Origin: Mariluticola halotolerans
GTDB lineage: Bacteria; Pseudomonadota; Alphaproteobacteria; Rhizobiales; Devosiaceae
Reading direction: 5' to 3'
Assembly: GCF_021611515.1 (NCBI RefSeq)
Contig: NZ_CP090960.1
Span: 1,612,001 to 1,676,000 of the forward strand
DNA length: 64,000 nt
The position numbers and the translations under genes are program-made. The notes under the pieces are model-generated. The model worked only from the letters and a program-made list of their open reading frames with translations, searched no databases and had not been told where the DNA came from. Of the stretch, positions 19,637 to 28,758 are shown in pieces; position 1 is the stretch's first letter, and each line of letters opens with the position of its first letter.

Positions 19637-19891
19637 ATGAACAGCAAGCATGCAAAAGTGCTGAAGGCGATCTTTACCGATCCTGTATCGGGCACAATTG
19701 CATGGGTATCGATTGAAAACCTGCTTGTGGCGGGTGGATGCAAAGTGATTGAGGGTAGCGGATCGCGCGTTCGATTTGAGAAGGGCGGCGTTATCGCCAC
19801 CTTCCATCGTCCGCACCCCGAAAAGGAAGCCAAGCGTTACCAGGTGCGGGATGCGCGGGATTTCCTGATAAAAATCGGACTAACACCATGA
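19637..19891 (+). CDS. hicA: HicA-family toxin
   Basis: An 84-residue mRNA interferase-like protein of a type II toxin-antitoxin pair. It begins MNSKHAKVLKAIF and shows the double-stranded-RNA-binding-like pattern of HicA (VSIENLLVAGGCKVIEGSGS then a strand, and RDARDFLIKIGL at the end). It belongs to the subtype with GSRVRF where others have GSH, and with FHRPHPEKEA in the last third. Gene order toxin first, with a four-base ATGA overlap to hicB, is classical. The open frame runs upstream to 19586, but the ATG at 19637 begins the domain. Confidence 0.9.
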   Translation: MNSKHAKVLKAIFTDPVSGTIAWVSIENLLVAGGCKVIEGSGSRVRFEKGGVIATFHRPHPEKEAKRYQVRDARDFLIKIGLTP

Positions 19892-20331
19892 AGAAAAATC
19901 TGAGTTACCAAGGCTATCAGGCCAGTGTGGAATTTGATGCGGAGGATGATATTTTTGTTGGCCGTGTGCTCGGCATCAATGATGTTGTCGGCTTTCACGC
20001 AGATGATGTGAAAACATTGAAGCAGGCATTTGCCGAGGCGGTTGACGATTATCTCGCCACCTGCCGCAAACTGGGAAAGACGCCGGAGAAGTTGTTTTCC
20101 GGAAATCTAATGTTGCGGATTGCCCCAAGCGTGCACGCGAAAGCGTCTCTGGCGGCGGAAGCCGAGGGGAAAAGTCTCAATCAGTGGAGTGAAGAGGTTT
20201 TGTTGCGTGCTACGACTAGGTTTTCTGATAACCTGAAAGCAAGACAGATCGTCGCTAAAACGAATAGAGGCCGCCAAGCGGCGCGTTTGTTGTCTAAGAC
20301 GTCTTCGTTCAAGCGGCAACTTAAACGCTGA
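19888..20331 (+). CDS. hicB: HicB-family antitoxin
   Basis: A 147-residue antitoxin. The N-terminal partial RNase-H-like domain starts LSYQGYQASVEFDAEDDIFVG and contains FHADDVKTLKQAFAEAVDDY. A C-terminal ribbon-helix-helix DNA-binding segment follows (LRIAPSVHAKASLAAEAEG, SLNQWSEEVLLRA). An extra basic tail of about 30 residues ends SSFKRQLKR. It should neutralise HicA and repress the promoter through the palindromes upstream. Confidence 0.9.
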   Translation: MKKNLSYQGYQASVEFDAEDDIFVGRVLGINDVVGFHADDVKTLKQAFAEAVDDYLATCRKLGKTPEKLFSGNLMLRIAPSVHAKASLAAEAEGKSLNQWSEEVLLRATTRFSDNLKARQIVAKTNRGRQAARLLSKTSSFKRQLKR

Positions 20332-20334
20332 AAA

Positions 20335-20889
20335 TTAGCTATAGCGCAGGATATGGATCGCCGTATCGCCATAGTCGCGGCGGTCTTTGAGGGTGAAACC
20401 GGCGGGCAGGTCCAGCACCACGTCCTTGCGTTCCTCGAGCACGATTGTCGCCTCGGGGACAATCCAGCCGCCATTGGCGGCGCTGGCCAGGGCCTGCTCG
20501 CCCAAGCCCTTGCCATAGGGCGGATCGAGAAAGACCAGATCGAAGGGCGCGAATTTTTCGATGGGGCCGAGATCGGTCGCGTCGCGCTTTAACAGTTTGC
20601 TCTGACCGCCAATGCCAAAGGCATCGACATGGTCGCGGATCAGGCCGCGTGCTTCGACACCGCTATCGACAAAGGCGACAAAGCTGGCACCGCGCGACAA
20701 GGCTTCCAGCCCCAGCGCGCCGGTGCCAGCAAAAACGTCGAGCACCCGCACGCCGTCTAAATGCGGGCCGAGGCGGCTTGCCAGAATGTTGAACAGGGAT
20801 TCGCGGACGCGATCCGAGGTCGGGCGAATATCATCGCTCGCAGGGGATTTCAGCTGTTTGCCCTTGAACCGGCCGGCAACAATACGCAT
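20335..20889 (-). CDS. rsmD: 16S rRNA guanine(966)-N2 methyltransferase RsmD
   Basis: Class I SAM-dependent methyltransferase for G966 of 16S rRNA. The 184-residue protein has MRIVAGRFKGKQL at the start, the SAM site VLDVFAGTGALGLEALSRGA (about residues 49-68) and the catalytic DPPYGKG (near residue 122). It lies six bases downstream of the pseudouridine synthase gene. Its end comes three bases from the hicB stop on the other strand. Confidence 0.96.
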   Translation of the reverse strand: MRIVAGRFKGKQLKSPASDDIRPTSDRVRESLFNILASRLGPHLDGVRVLDVFAGTGALGLEALSRGASFVAFVDSGVEARGLIRDHVDAFGIGGQSKLLKRDATDLGPIEKFAPFDLVFLDPPYGKGLGEQALASAANGGWIVPEATIVLEERKDVVLDLPAGFTLKDRRDYGDTAIHILRYS

Positions 20890-20895
20890 CAGGCT

Positions 20896-22326
20896 TTAGC
20901 GGGGGGTGCGGCCACGGGGCGGGCCCTTGCGCGGGCCGCCGGCGGATGGACGATCGCCCGAGGGCCGGCCAGCGGGCCTGCCGCCCGGTTTGCCGCCGGG
21001 CTTGCCACCACGGGGGCCTGAAGACGAGCGGGCATCGCCCGTTGGCCTTGCGCTGCGGGGCTTGTCGCCGAAACCACCGGGACGGCGATCACCGCCACCG
21101 GGGGCGCGATCATCCTTGCCCCTTGGCGGGCGGGGCGACCGGGGCCGGTCACCGAAGGAACGTTCGCCATCGGCGCGGCCACCGCGCGGGCGTTCATCAT
21201 CGCGGCGCGCCGCGCCGTCACGTTTGAAGCCGCCACCGCGTGCATCATCATCGGCCCGCGGGCGCTTGGCCTTGGGTTCGAATTCGACGGAATCGCGGCC
21301 ATCGGTGAAATGCACCGTGCGGCGTTCAACCGGTTTTTCCTCGCGCGGGGCGCGGGGCTTGAATTCAAAATTGCCTTTGCGCTCTGGCGCGTTCTTGCGC
21401 GGCTTGCCACCTGCGGGGGCCGGTGCGGGCTTTGGCGCGCCGGTGCGGCCGCGCGGCTTTGGCTGACGGATCAGCTCGCCTTCGGGTCTTTTGCGCATGC
21501 GCTGATTGGGATCGCGGGCGGCAACTTCAGGCGGTGCATCGGCGGGCAAGGGACTATCGAAATCCACCCCGGCTTCTGCGGCCAGCTTTTTGCCCAACTG
21601 GTCGCGCAGCACGCGGGCACGCACAACCAGCACACCGCCCACCGGCACATCGCCCAGCTGGAACGGCCCGTAAGATGTGCGGATCAGGCGGTTCACCTGC
21701 AGGCCCAGTTCGGCCAGCACATTCTTGACTTCGCGGTTCTTGCCCTCACGCAGCGCGAGGGTGATCCAGACATTGGCCCCCTGCTCGCGCTCCAGCTCGG
21801 CTTCGATCGGGCCATATTTGACGCCATCGACGGTGATGCCGTTTTTCAGGGAATCGAGCTTGGCCTGGGTCACGGAACCATGGGCGCGCACGCGGTAACG
21901 GCGCAGCCAGCCGGTGGCGGGCAATTCCAGCACACGCTTCAAGCCGCCATCATTGGTCAGCAGCAGCAGGCCTTCGGTATTGATATCGAGACGGCCGATG
22001 GTGAGCACGCGCGGCAGGCCGTTTTTTTCGAGAGCCTCGAAAATCGTCTCGCGCCCCTCGGGGTCCTTTTCCGTCACCACCAGCCCGGCGGGCTTGTGAT
22101 ACAGCCAGACGCGGGTGCCGGCACGGGCGACCAGCGGATTGCCATCGACGACGATCTTGTCGGTATCGACAACATTGAAGGCGGGGGTGCGAATCTGCTT
22201 GCCGTTGACGCTGACGCGGCCTTCGGTGATCCAGACTTCGGCATCGCGGCGCGAGCACAGCCCGGCGCGGGCGATGACTTTGGCGAGCCTGTTTCCAGTG
22301 GCGGGTGTTCCGGTGGCATCGGGCAT
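20896..22326 (-). CDS. RluB/RsuA-family 23S rRNA pseudouridine synthase with long disordered tail
   Basis: The first 240 residues are an S4 RNA-binding domain (RLAKVIARAGLCSRRDAEVWI) and an RsuA-type synthase domain with the catalytic Asp in IGRLDINTEGLLLL (near residue 115). This family isomerises a uridine in the 23S rRNA peptidyl-transferase region (RluB, RluE, RluF) or in 16S rRNA (RsuA). The last 230 or so residues are low-complexity, rich in Arg, Gly, Pro and Asp, with repeats such as GGKPGGKPGGRP. Total length is 476 residues against about 250-290 for most family members. It sits six bases upstream of rsmD. Confidence 0.94.
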   Translation of the reverse strand: MPDATGTPATGNRLAKVIARAGLCSRRDAEVWITEGRVSVNGKQIRTPAFNVVDTDKIVVDGNPLVARAGTRVWLYHKPAGLVVTEKDPEGRETIFEALEKNGLPRVLTIGRLDINTEGLLLLTNDGGLKRVLELPATGWLRRYRVRAHGSVTQAKLDSLKNGITVDGVKYGPIEAELEREQGANVWITLALREGKNREVKNVLAELGLQVNRLIRTSYGPFQLGDVPVGGVLVVRARVLRDQLGKKLAAEAGVDFDSPLPADAPPEVAARDPNQRMRKRPEGELIRQPKPRGRTGAPKPAPAPAGGKPRKNAPERKGNFEFKPRAPREEKPVERRTVHFTDGRDSVEFEPKAKRPRADDDARGGGFKRDGAARRDDERPRGGRADGERSFGDRPRSPRPPRGKDDRAPGGGDRRPGGFGDKPRSARPTGDARSSSGPRGGKPGGKPGGRPAGRPSGDRPSAGGPRKGPPRGRTPR

Positions 22327-22464
22327 GCCGTAACTCCTTTGGAGCGGCGCAAAGCGCCGGACCCCACCCTTGTTTCTTCAAAACAGGGATGCGGCCCAAT
22401 GTTTGTTATGCAGTAGCGGCAAAGCGGGTGTCACCGCAATGCCTGGCTTCTGCGTCGATTGAAT

Positions 22465-23055
22465 TTATTGCAGCGCGGCGCGAAGCTCCGGCGGGCAAGC
22501 TGGATCATCAAGCGTCACGAGGTCACCATTTTCGGCCAGACAAACCAGATCCTGGCCACCAACCGTGGTGAAATATTCGTCGGGGGGCAAAAACAGCGGC
22601 CGGCTGCTGGCCTTGGCCTTGAGGCGGGCGGCTGTCATGCGGGCTGTGAGCTGGCGGGATTCTGTTTCGGTCAGCGGACGCCCGGAAACGGAACGCAAAT
22701 CAACCACGCGGGCATTGCGCAGGCGGCGCAGTTCGTCCTCGGTCAGGTTGGAGGCGTCAATCTGCACCTTGTCGGAATCTTCGGGCAACAGGCCGGCGGT
22801 TTCCTCTGTGGGGGGCGGCAACGCATTCTTGTCCTTGGGCAGAACAAGCGGCGCGCGCGGCGTCTCGATCATCGGCTTTTTCTCTTTGGGCATCATGCCC
22901 AGACCCTGCAGGGTCTGGTTGGCCACTTCACGCTCAAAAGTGGAGGCGTCCACAAGGGCATTGGTGCCCTCAACGGTCGTGCAGGCGCTCAGCGCGAAAG
23001 ATGCAAACAGCAAGGCTGCTGCAAAACCGGCGCGCCCATTGTTGAGGAAACTCAT
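22465..23055 (-). CDS. Putative lipoprotein, function unknown
   Basis: A 196-residue protein with a signal peptide ending in a lipobox, FALSAC, cleaved before Cys25. The mature part is acidic to mixed, has Pro-rich stretches (PPPTEETAGLLPEDSD), a DELRRLRNARVVDLRSVSG segment and a C-terminal Cys pair (QDLVCLAENGDLVTLDDPAC). I do not recognise a domain. It follows lspA by 83 bases on the same strand, downstream of ileS-lspA. Attachment to the inner or outer membrane is inferred from the lipobox only. Confidence 0.78.
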   Translation of the reverse strand: MSFLNNGRAGFAAALLFASFALSACTTVEGTNALVDASTFEREVANQTLQGLGMMPKEKKPMIETPRAPLVLPKDKNALPPPTEETAGLLPEDSDKVQIDASNLTEDELRRLRNARVVDLRSVSGRPLTETESRQLTARMTAARLKAKASSRPLFLPPDEYFTTVGGQDLVCLAENGDLVTLDDPACPPELRAALQ

Positions 23056-23138
23056 ACTTAACTGCCCTTTAAATCACTGCCGCCGCGACAAGATGCAGCG
23101 TTATACCCGATTGCCGCGTCTAAGACCAGAATTTGGCA

Positions 23139-23633
23139 TCATTGCGGTTGCGTGCCCGATTTCTTGTGCGGCCAGACCATATCAACAAGCAACAAGCCAA
23201 CGCCAAGTGTTATCGCAGCATCAGAGATATTGAATATATAAAACGACCATGTTCCCCAATGAAAATGGAAAAAGTCCGGTACGGCGCCATAAAGGAACCG
23301 GTCGATGACGTGAGACGCCGCGCCACCGAGGCAGATCGCCAGCCCGCAGCGCACCAGCGCTGTTTCCGCCTTCACCCACCAAAAGCCGAGCAGCACCATC
23401 GCCGCCAGCATGATGACCAGCAGGGCGCCCGGCGGCAAAAAGTCCAGCAGACCATAGGAAATACCGGGGTTCCAGACGAGCACATAATCGAAAAAGCTGG
23501 TGACATTGGTGAACTCACCGCCCCGCCAGCCAGCCATTTCGACCTGATAATATTTGTGCCCGCGATCCAGCGCAAAGGCGAGCGCGCCCAGCCAGAGGCT
23601 GAGCCCGAGCGCTTTTCTGCCCATCAAATCCAT
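23139..23633 (-). CDS. lspA: Lipoprotein signal peptidase LspA
   Basis: Inner-membrane aspartyl protease that removes signal peptides from diacylglyceryl prolipoproteins. The ATG at 23633 (MDLMGRKALG) lies two bases after the ileS stop; the upstream open frame is antisense-like. Four membrane helices are predicted in 164 residues. The catalytic Asp residues are visible in YGAVPDFF and FNISDAAI. The usual G-N-x-x-D-R motif reads ASHVIDR, with His where Asn is normal. It is coupled to ileS, a common arrangement. Confidence 0.95.
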   Translation of the reverse strand: MDLMGRKALGLSLWLGALAFALDRGHKYYQVEMAGWRGGEFTNVTSFFDYVLVWNPGISYGLLDFLPPGALLVIMLAAMVLLGFWWVKAETALVRCGLAICLGGAASHVIDRFLYGAVPDFFHFHWGTWSFYIFNISDAAITLGVGLLLVDMVWPHKKSGTQPQ

Positions 23634-23635
23634 TC

Positions 23636-26623
23636 TCAAAGACCGGCTGCGGCGCGTTCGCGCATGGCGTCGGCATCGCGCGGGCTGAGTTCGGGATATT
23701 CGGGATCGGTGCCCACATCGGGCGACACTTTCCAGGAGCGGGCGCAACGGGTGCCCTCAGCCCTTGCAAAGACCACCGAGACACCGGGCACATCGTCCAG
23801 CCGGAAGGCTTCCGCAGGCCCCTCACCCTGGATGATATCGATGCCCGAGGTGATGGCGATTTCGGCAAAATCCTGGCCGTGCAGCGCCACATAAAGATCG
23901 GTATCAGCGACATAGACCTTTGGCGCGGCTTCCAGTGACGAACCGATATTCTTGTCGCGACGCTCAATTTCCAGCGCGCCGGTGACGACGCGGCGGACGG
24001 TGCGGATTTTCTTCCACTTTTCCGACAGGGAGGCATCTGCCCATTCGGCGGGAATTTCTGGGAAAGTGCGCAAGTGGACGGAAGAGCCATCTTCGGGATG
24101 ACGCTCGAGCCAGACCTCTTCCATGGTGAACACCAGAATGGGGGCCAACCATGCCGTGACGCAGGAGAACAACTCATTGAGAACTGTGAGTGCTGCGCGG
24201 CGTTTGGGCGAAGAGATTGGATCGCAATAGAGCGCGTCTTTGCGGATATCAAAATAGAATGCCGAGAGCTCGATATTCATGAAGTTCGAGACCAGCGAGA
24301 CGACGCGCTTGTAGTCATAGGCGAAATAGGCCTTGCGCACCTGGCCATCAAGTTCAGCCAAGCGATTGAGCATAAGGCGCTCAAGCTCTGGCATTTCGGC
24401 TGCAGCCACATCTTCGGCTGGCTTGTGATGCGCGAGACTGCCCAGCATAAAGCGCAGGGTGTTGCGCATTTTGCGGTAGTTTTCGACAACGTTCTTGATG
24501 ATCTCATCGCCAATACGATGATCTTCAGAATAATCGATGCTGGCGGCCCAGAGACGCAGAATGTCGGCGCCATATTGCTTGATGATGTCTTGCGGGGCGA
24601 CGGTGTTGCCCAAGGACTTAGACATTTTCATGCCATTCTTATCCATGGTGAAGCCATGGGTGATGACCTGATCATAAGGCGCGCGGCCATTGGTGCCGCA
24701 GCTTTCGAGCAAGGACGAATGGAACCAGCCGCGATGCTGATCTGACCCTTCCAGATAAACATCGGCAGGCCATTTCAGATGAGGCCATTGTTCGCGATTG
24801 CGCAGGCAGAATGCATGAGACGAGCCAGAATCAAACCAGACATCGAGAATGTCTGATACAGCTTCCCACTCATCATGGTTTTCGACCGCATCACCAAGGA
24901 AGCGTGCGGACGCCCCCTCCTCAAACCACGCATCTGCACCTTCAGCTTTGAAGGCTGCGATAATGCGGGCGTTGACGGCTTCGTCTTTGAGGATTTCGCC
25001 GGTTTCCTTATTGATGAACACGGCGATAGGCACACCCCAGGCGCGTTGCCGCGACAACACCCAATCGGGGCGATCTGCAATCATGGCGCGCAAGCGGTTT
25101 TGTCCGGCAGCGGGGACGAAATGGGTGTCGTCGATGGCGTTCAACGCGCGATTTCTAAGTGTGTCCGTCCCAATTACTGCACGCTGCCCCAAATCCAGCT
25201 CGCTGCCATCCGATAACTTCCACTCCAAGTCCTTGTCCATATAGACAAACCATTGCGGCGTATTGCGGAAGATGATCGGCTTTTTCGAGCGCCATGAATG
25301 CGGGTATGAATGCTTGAGACGACCGCGGGCGAACAAATTATTGGCACCAATAAGCGCGGTGATGACACGCTGATTGGCGTCACCCTTTTTGCCCTTGTCA
25401 TCCATGATACGCGCAGCACCACCTTCAGCGTCCGGGCCAAATCCGGGCGCATCTTTGGTGTAATAGCCTGCGTCATCGACTGCGAAGGGGATGTCTGACG
25501 AAATGCCACGCGCTTCGGTTTCTTGTGCGTTGTCCATCCAGATTTCGAAATCGTCCATGCCGTGGCCCGGTGCTGTGTGCACAAAGCCGGTACCTGCATC
25601 GTCAGTGACGTGGTCACCATCGAGAAGGGGCACATCAAAATCATAGCCGCCGGCGAAGCCGTTGAGCGGATGCGATAAGATCATTGAACCTAGCTCATCA
25701 GCAGCGACATCGCTGAGACGATTGAAAGTGAGCTTGGCTTTTTCTGCACTGGCATCAGCAAGCGCATCAGCAAAGATCAGCTTGTCGCCGGGTTGCGGGC
25801 CGAATTCATTTTCTGCACTCGCCACTTCATAAAGGCCGTAATTGATCTTTGAAGAATAGGAGACGGCACGGTTAGCCGGAATGGTCCACGGTGTTGTTGT
25901 CCAGATCACGACGGAAGCGTCGGCGTGTGCGCCGGACGACACCGGAAATTTCACCCAGATCGCATCAGATTCCACGTCATGATATTCGATCTCGGCTTCG
26001 GCCAGGGCCGTGCGTTCAACCACGGACCACATCACAGGCTTGGAGCCACGATAAAGTTGACCAGAGGTCGAGAACTTCATCAATTCTTCGGCGATGGTTG
26101 CTTCGGCGTCATAGCTCATTGTCAGATATGGGTTGTCCCATTCACCAACAATGCCAAGCCGCTTGAACTCTTCGCGCTGCACACCAACCCAATGCTCAGC
26201 AAAAGTGCGGCATTCCTTGCGGAATTCATTGACCGGCACTTCGTCTTTATTCTTGCCTTTGGCGCGGTATTGCTCTTCGATTTTCCATTCGATGGGCAGG
26301 CCGTGACAATCCCAGCCCGGCACATAGGGGCTGTCATAGCCCAGCATCTGCATGGAGCGGGAAACGAGATCCTTGAGGGTCTTGTTCAGCGCATGGCCGA
26401 TATGGATGTTGCCGTTCGCATATGGCGGGCCATCATGCAGGACGAATTTTTCACGTCCTTTGGATTGCTCACGCAGGGTATTGTAGAGATCCATCTTCTC
26501 CCAGCGTTCCAGCCATTCCGGCTCGCGCTTGGGCAGGCCCGCGCGCATGGGAAATTCGGTCTGCGGCAGAAACAGGGTTTTGGAATAGTCGCGGGTGGTC
26601 GCGCCTTCAGCGGTGTCGGTCAT
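23636..26623 (-). CDS. ileS: Isoleucyl-tRNA synthetase
   Basis: Class I synthetase charging tRNA-Ile. The 995-residue protein has the HIGH-type motif [15 protein letters not shown] (near residue 67), a CP1 editing domain in the first half ([15 protein letters not shown], and [11 protein letters not shown]), the KMSKS motif [13 protein letters not shown] (near residue 660) and a C-terminal anticodon-binding helical domain. The C-terminal Cys-rich zinc motif of some IleS is absent, as in other alphaproteobacteria I recall. lspA follows within two bases. Confidence 0.98.
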   Translation of the reverse strand: MTDTAEGATTRDYSKTLFLPQTEFPMRAGLPKREPEWLERWEKMDLYNTLREQSKGREKFVLHDGPPYANGNIHIGHALNKTLKDLVSRSMQMLGYDSPYVPGWDCHGLPIEWKIEEQYRAKGKNKDEVPVNEFRKECRTFAEHWVGVQREEFKRLGIVGEWDNPYLTMSYDAEATIAEELMKFSTSGQLYRGSKPVMWSVVERTALAEAEIEYHDVESDAIWVKFPVSSGAHADASVVIWTTTPWTIPANRAVSYSSKINYGLYEVASAENEFGPQPGDKLIFADALADASAEKAKLTFNRLSDVAADELGSMILSHPLNGFAGGYDFDVPLLDGDHVTDDAGTGFVHTAPGHGMDDFEIWMDNAQETEARGISSDIPFAVDDAGYYTKDAPGFGPDAEGGAARIMDDKGKKGDANQRVITALIGANNLFARGRLKHSYPHSWRSKKPIIFRNTPQWFVYMDKDLEWKLSDGSELDLGQRAVIGTDTLRNRALNAIDDTHFVPAAGQNRLRAMIADRPDWVLSRQRAWGVPIAVFINKETGEILKDEAVNARIIAAFKAEGADAWFEEGASARFLGDAVENHDEWEAVSDILDVWFDSGSSHAFCLRNREQWPHLKWPADVYLEGSDQHRGWFHSSLLESCGTNGRAPYDQVITHGFTMDKNGMKMSKSLGNTVAPQDIIKQYGADILRLWAASIDYSEDHRIGDEIIKNVVENYRKMRNTLRFMLGSLAHHKPAEDVAAAEMPELERLMLNRLAELDGQVRKAYFAYDYKRVVSLVSNFMNIELSAFYFDIRKDALYCDPISSPKRRAALTVLNELFSCVTAWLAPILVFTMEEVWLERHPEDGSSVHLRTFPEIPAEWADASLSEKWKKIRTVRRVVTGALEIERRDKNIGSSLEAAPKVYVADTDLYVALHGQDFAEIAITSGIDIIQGEGPAEAFRLDDVPGVSVVFARAEGTRCARSWKVSPDVGTDPEYPELSPRDADAMRERAAAGL

Positions 26624-26717
26624 AATAGCCTTCGGGAATTCTTGATTTTGAGATCAGATCCGGTCTCTGGTTCTAGCAAGAGCGGAACAATGGTGCCAGT
26701 TTGTTACCGGGACAGAA

Positions 26718-26737
26718 GCAAACGGGAGCCCGTTTGC
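26718..26737. repeat. Short GCAAACGGG/CCCGTTTGC hairpin between ileS and ribF
   Basis: A perfect nine-base stem with a two-base loop just past the ribF stop codon (minus strand). The right arm and the following CGCTATCCC recur almost identically at 39326-39344. No T-run follows on the minus strand, so a terminator role is not clear. Confidence 0.5.
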
Positions 26738-26745
26738 CGCTATCC

Positions 26746-27732
26746 CTAGATAATGAACCCCAGTTCCCTGTCGAGATCCGATAGCGGCTGGACGTTTTGC
26801 AATACGTCCCGTGCCTTGGCGCTATCCTTGTCCATCTGCTTAATCAAACCCTCTAGTCCGTCAAAGGTCATCTGCCCCCGGATATGGCTTATTAGCGCCA
26901 CTTCGACTTTTTCTCCATAAATATCTTCATCGAAATCAAAAATATGGACTTCAAACGGGGGCTGAACATTGTCGAACATCGGCTTGCCAAAGCTGGCCAC
27001 GCCATCGAGCAGACGGTCGCCGAGCCGCAAACGGACGGCATAAATCCCCTGGGTGAGCCGTGAATTATCCGGGAGGGCAAAATTGGCGGTGGGATAGCCC
27101 AATTCGCGCCCGCGCTGATCGCCCACAATCACCGTGCCCTCGACAATCCAGTGATAACCGAGCAGCCGGTTGGCGGTTTCCAGTTCGCCGGTATTAAGGG
27201 CATCGCGGATGCGGGAAGAGGAAACCGGTTCCGACCCCTCTTCGAGCAGGTTGAGCTGGTGCACTTCAAAGCCGTGCCGTGTGCCCGCCTGGGCCAGAAA
27301 TTCAGGGGTGCCGCCACGGCGCTTGCCGAAATGGAAATCCTCGCCCACCACCACAGCCTCTGCATTGAGCGCATCGATGATGAAGCGGCCGACGAAATCC
27401 TCGGCCTCGACCCCGGCCAGATCGCGGTTGAACGGCATAACGACAATCCCGTCAAAACCGAACGCCTTGGCCAGACGCGCTTTCTGGATGCCATCGGTCA
27501 GTCGGAACATGAATGGTTCGGGCGCGAAAACGTCGCGCGGGTGCGGCTCGAAGGTGAGCACAACCGCCGGCTTGCCCTTTGACTTTGCAAGGCTGGTGGC
27601 ACTGGCAAAAACACGCTGGTGTCCCCGGTGGCAGCCATCGAAATTGCCGATGGCGACAACCCCGTTGCGTAGTCCGGATGGGACATCGCCCAAGCCGTGT
27701 AGAATTTTGAATTCCGTCAAACTAGACCTCAT
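26746..27732 (-). CDS. ribF: Bifunctional riboflavin kinase / FAD synthetase
   Basis: Makes FMN and then FAD from riboflavin. The N-terminal adenylyltransferase domain has AIGNFDGCHRGHQRVF (near residue 27) and SSSRIRDAL (near 165). The C-terminal riboflavin kinase domain has GYPTANFAL (near residue 213) and the acidic FDFDEDIYGEKV. I use the ATG at 27732 (MRSSLTEFKIL); an ATG four codons upstream at 27744 is also possible. No FMN riboswitch is visible upstream. Confidence 0.96.
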   Translation of the reverse strand: MRSSLTEFKILHGLGDVPSGLRNGVVAIGNFDGCHRGHQRVFASATSLAKSKGKPAVVLTFEPHPRDVFAPEPFMFRLTDGIQKARLAKAFGFDGIVVMPFNRDLAGVEAEDFVGRFIIDALNAEAVVVGEDFHFGKRRGGTPEFLAQAGTRHGFEVHQLNLLEEGSEPVSSSRIRDALNTGELETANRLLGYHWIVEGTVIVGDQRGRELGYPTANFALPDNSRLTQGIYAVRLRLGDRLLDGVASFGKPMFDNVQPPFEVHIFDFDEDIYGEKVEVALISHIRGQMTFDGLEGLIKQMDKDSAKARDVLQNVQPLSDLDRELGFII

Positions 27733-27881
27733 AGAGGACGCCATCCAAATGGGGATGCGCCCCCGGTTATATCACGGCACGGACCGTGCACCCTGTCAGG
27801 TTTGCACCCGGATGCCTTGAAATGCGGCGCGACCCTGCCCTTTTCCTGCGTTATTTGCAACATTTTGCCGCGAATATGCAA

Positions 27882-28742
27882 TCAGGTCAGGCGGGACTGG
27901 AACCCGGCCAGCCGCGCGCCGGTGGGTGCCACCAGCGCCTTTATCGCCTCCGGATCGGGGTTGCCGAAAGCATCGATTTCATCAGCGTGGATCGATCCGG
28001 TGATAAACAGGAAATCGACCCCGGCATCCGCGGCACCGGTTGCATCGGTGCGCACGCTGTCGCCAATGGCAACAACCCGGCGCGGATCAATGGCGCGGCC
28101 CGCCGCCTTTTCAAGCGCTGCAAGGGATTCCTTGTAGATCGGCGGATAGGGCTTGCCGGCCAGCGCGACCGTGCCGCCCCGCGCCGCATAGATATCGGCC
28201 AGGGCACCGGCGCAATAGACCATTTTATCGCCCACCTCGACGACCTTGTCAGGGTTGGCGCAGATCATGGGCAGGCCCAGCTCAAGCCATTCGCCCATGC
28301 GAGTTTCATAATCATCCGGGGTCTGGGCGGGATCATCCAGCCCGGTCACAACCACAGCTGAAGCGGTGGCAGCCGGCCCCTCGGCCACATCGAGACCTTC
28401 AAGGATCGGGTGATCGCTGCCCGGCCCGACATGGTGGATCGACTGGCCCTTATAGGTTGCGATCAGGGCGCGGGTTACGTCCCCCGATGTGACCATGGCA
28501 TCATAGGCTTCGCGCGGCACGCCCATGTCGTCGAGCATCTGAACGATATGGGGCGTGGTACGGGCCGCATTGGTGATCAAAACCACATGGCCGCCCGCGC
28601 GGCGAAACGCCACCAGCGCCTCAACCGCCGATGGATAAGGCGTTATGCCGTTATGAACGACACCCCAGACATCGGACAGCACGCCATCATAAAGGCCGGA
28701 CAAGTCGGAGAGGCGCGGCAAGGCGCCTGCATTTTCTGGCAC
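27882..28742 (-). CDS. HAD-superfamily hydrolase, subclass IIA (TIGR01459-like)
   Basis: A 286-residue phosphatase-like protein. Motif I is DVWGVVHNG (residues 24-32, where the second Asp of the usual DxD is Gly-shifted as in this subclass). Motif II lies in VVLITNAARTT and motif IV in VAIGDSVRTDATGAADAG (near residue 225). NagD-type HADs remove phosphate from sugar phosphates or nucleotides; the substrate here is unknown. It is 16 bases downstream of the EAL gene, so they likely form one transcript. Confidence 0.88.
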   Translation of the reverse strand: MPENAGALPRLSDLSGLYDGVLSDVWGVVHNGITPYPSAVEALVAFRRAGGHVVLITNAARTTPHIVQMLDDMGVPREAYDAMVTSGDVTRALIATYKGQSIHHVGPGSDHPILEGLDVAEGPAATASAVVVTGLDDPAQTPDDYETRMGEWLELGLPMICANPDKVVEVGDKMVYCAGALADIYAARGGTVALAGKPYPPIYKESLAALEKAAGRAIDPRRVVAIGDSVRTDATGAADAGVDFLFITGSIHADEIDAFGNPDPEAIKALVAPTGARLAGFQSRLT

Positions 28743-28758
28743 GATCGTTCCTTACGGT

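Noticed and set aside
21310-22416. Plus-strand 368-residue frame
   Set aside because: Antisense to the pseudouridine synthase; arises from GC-rich codon bias.
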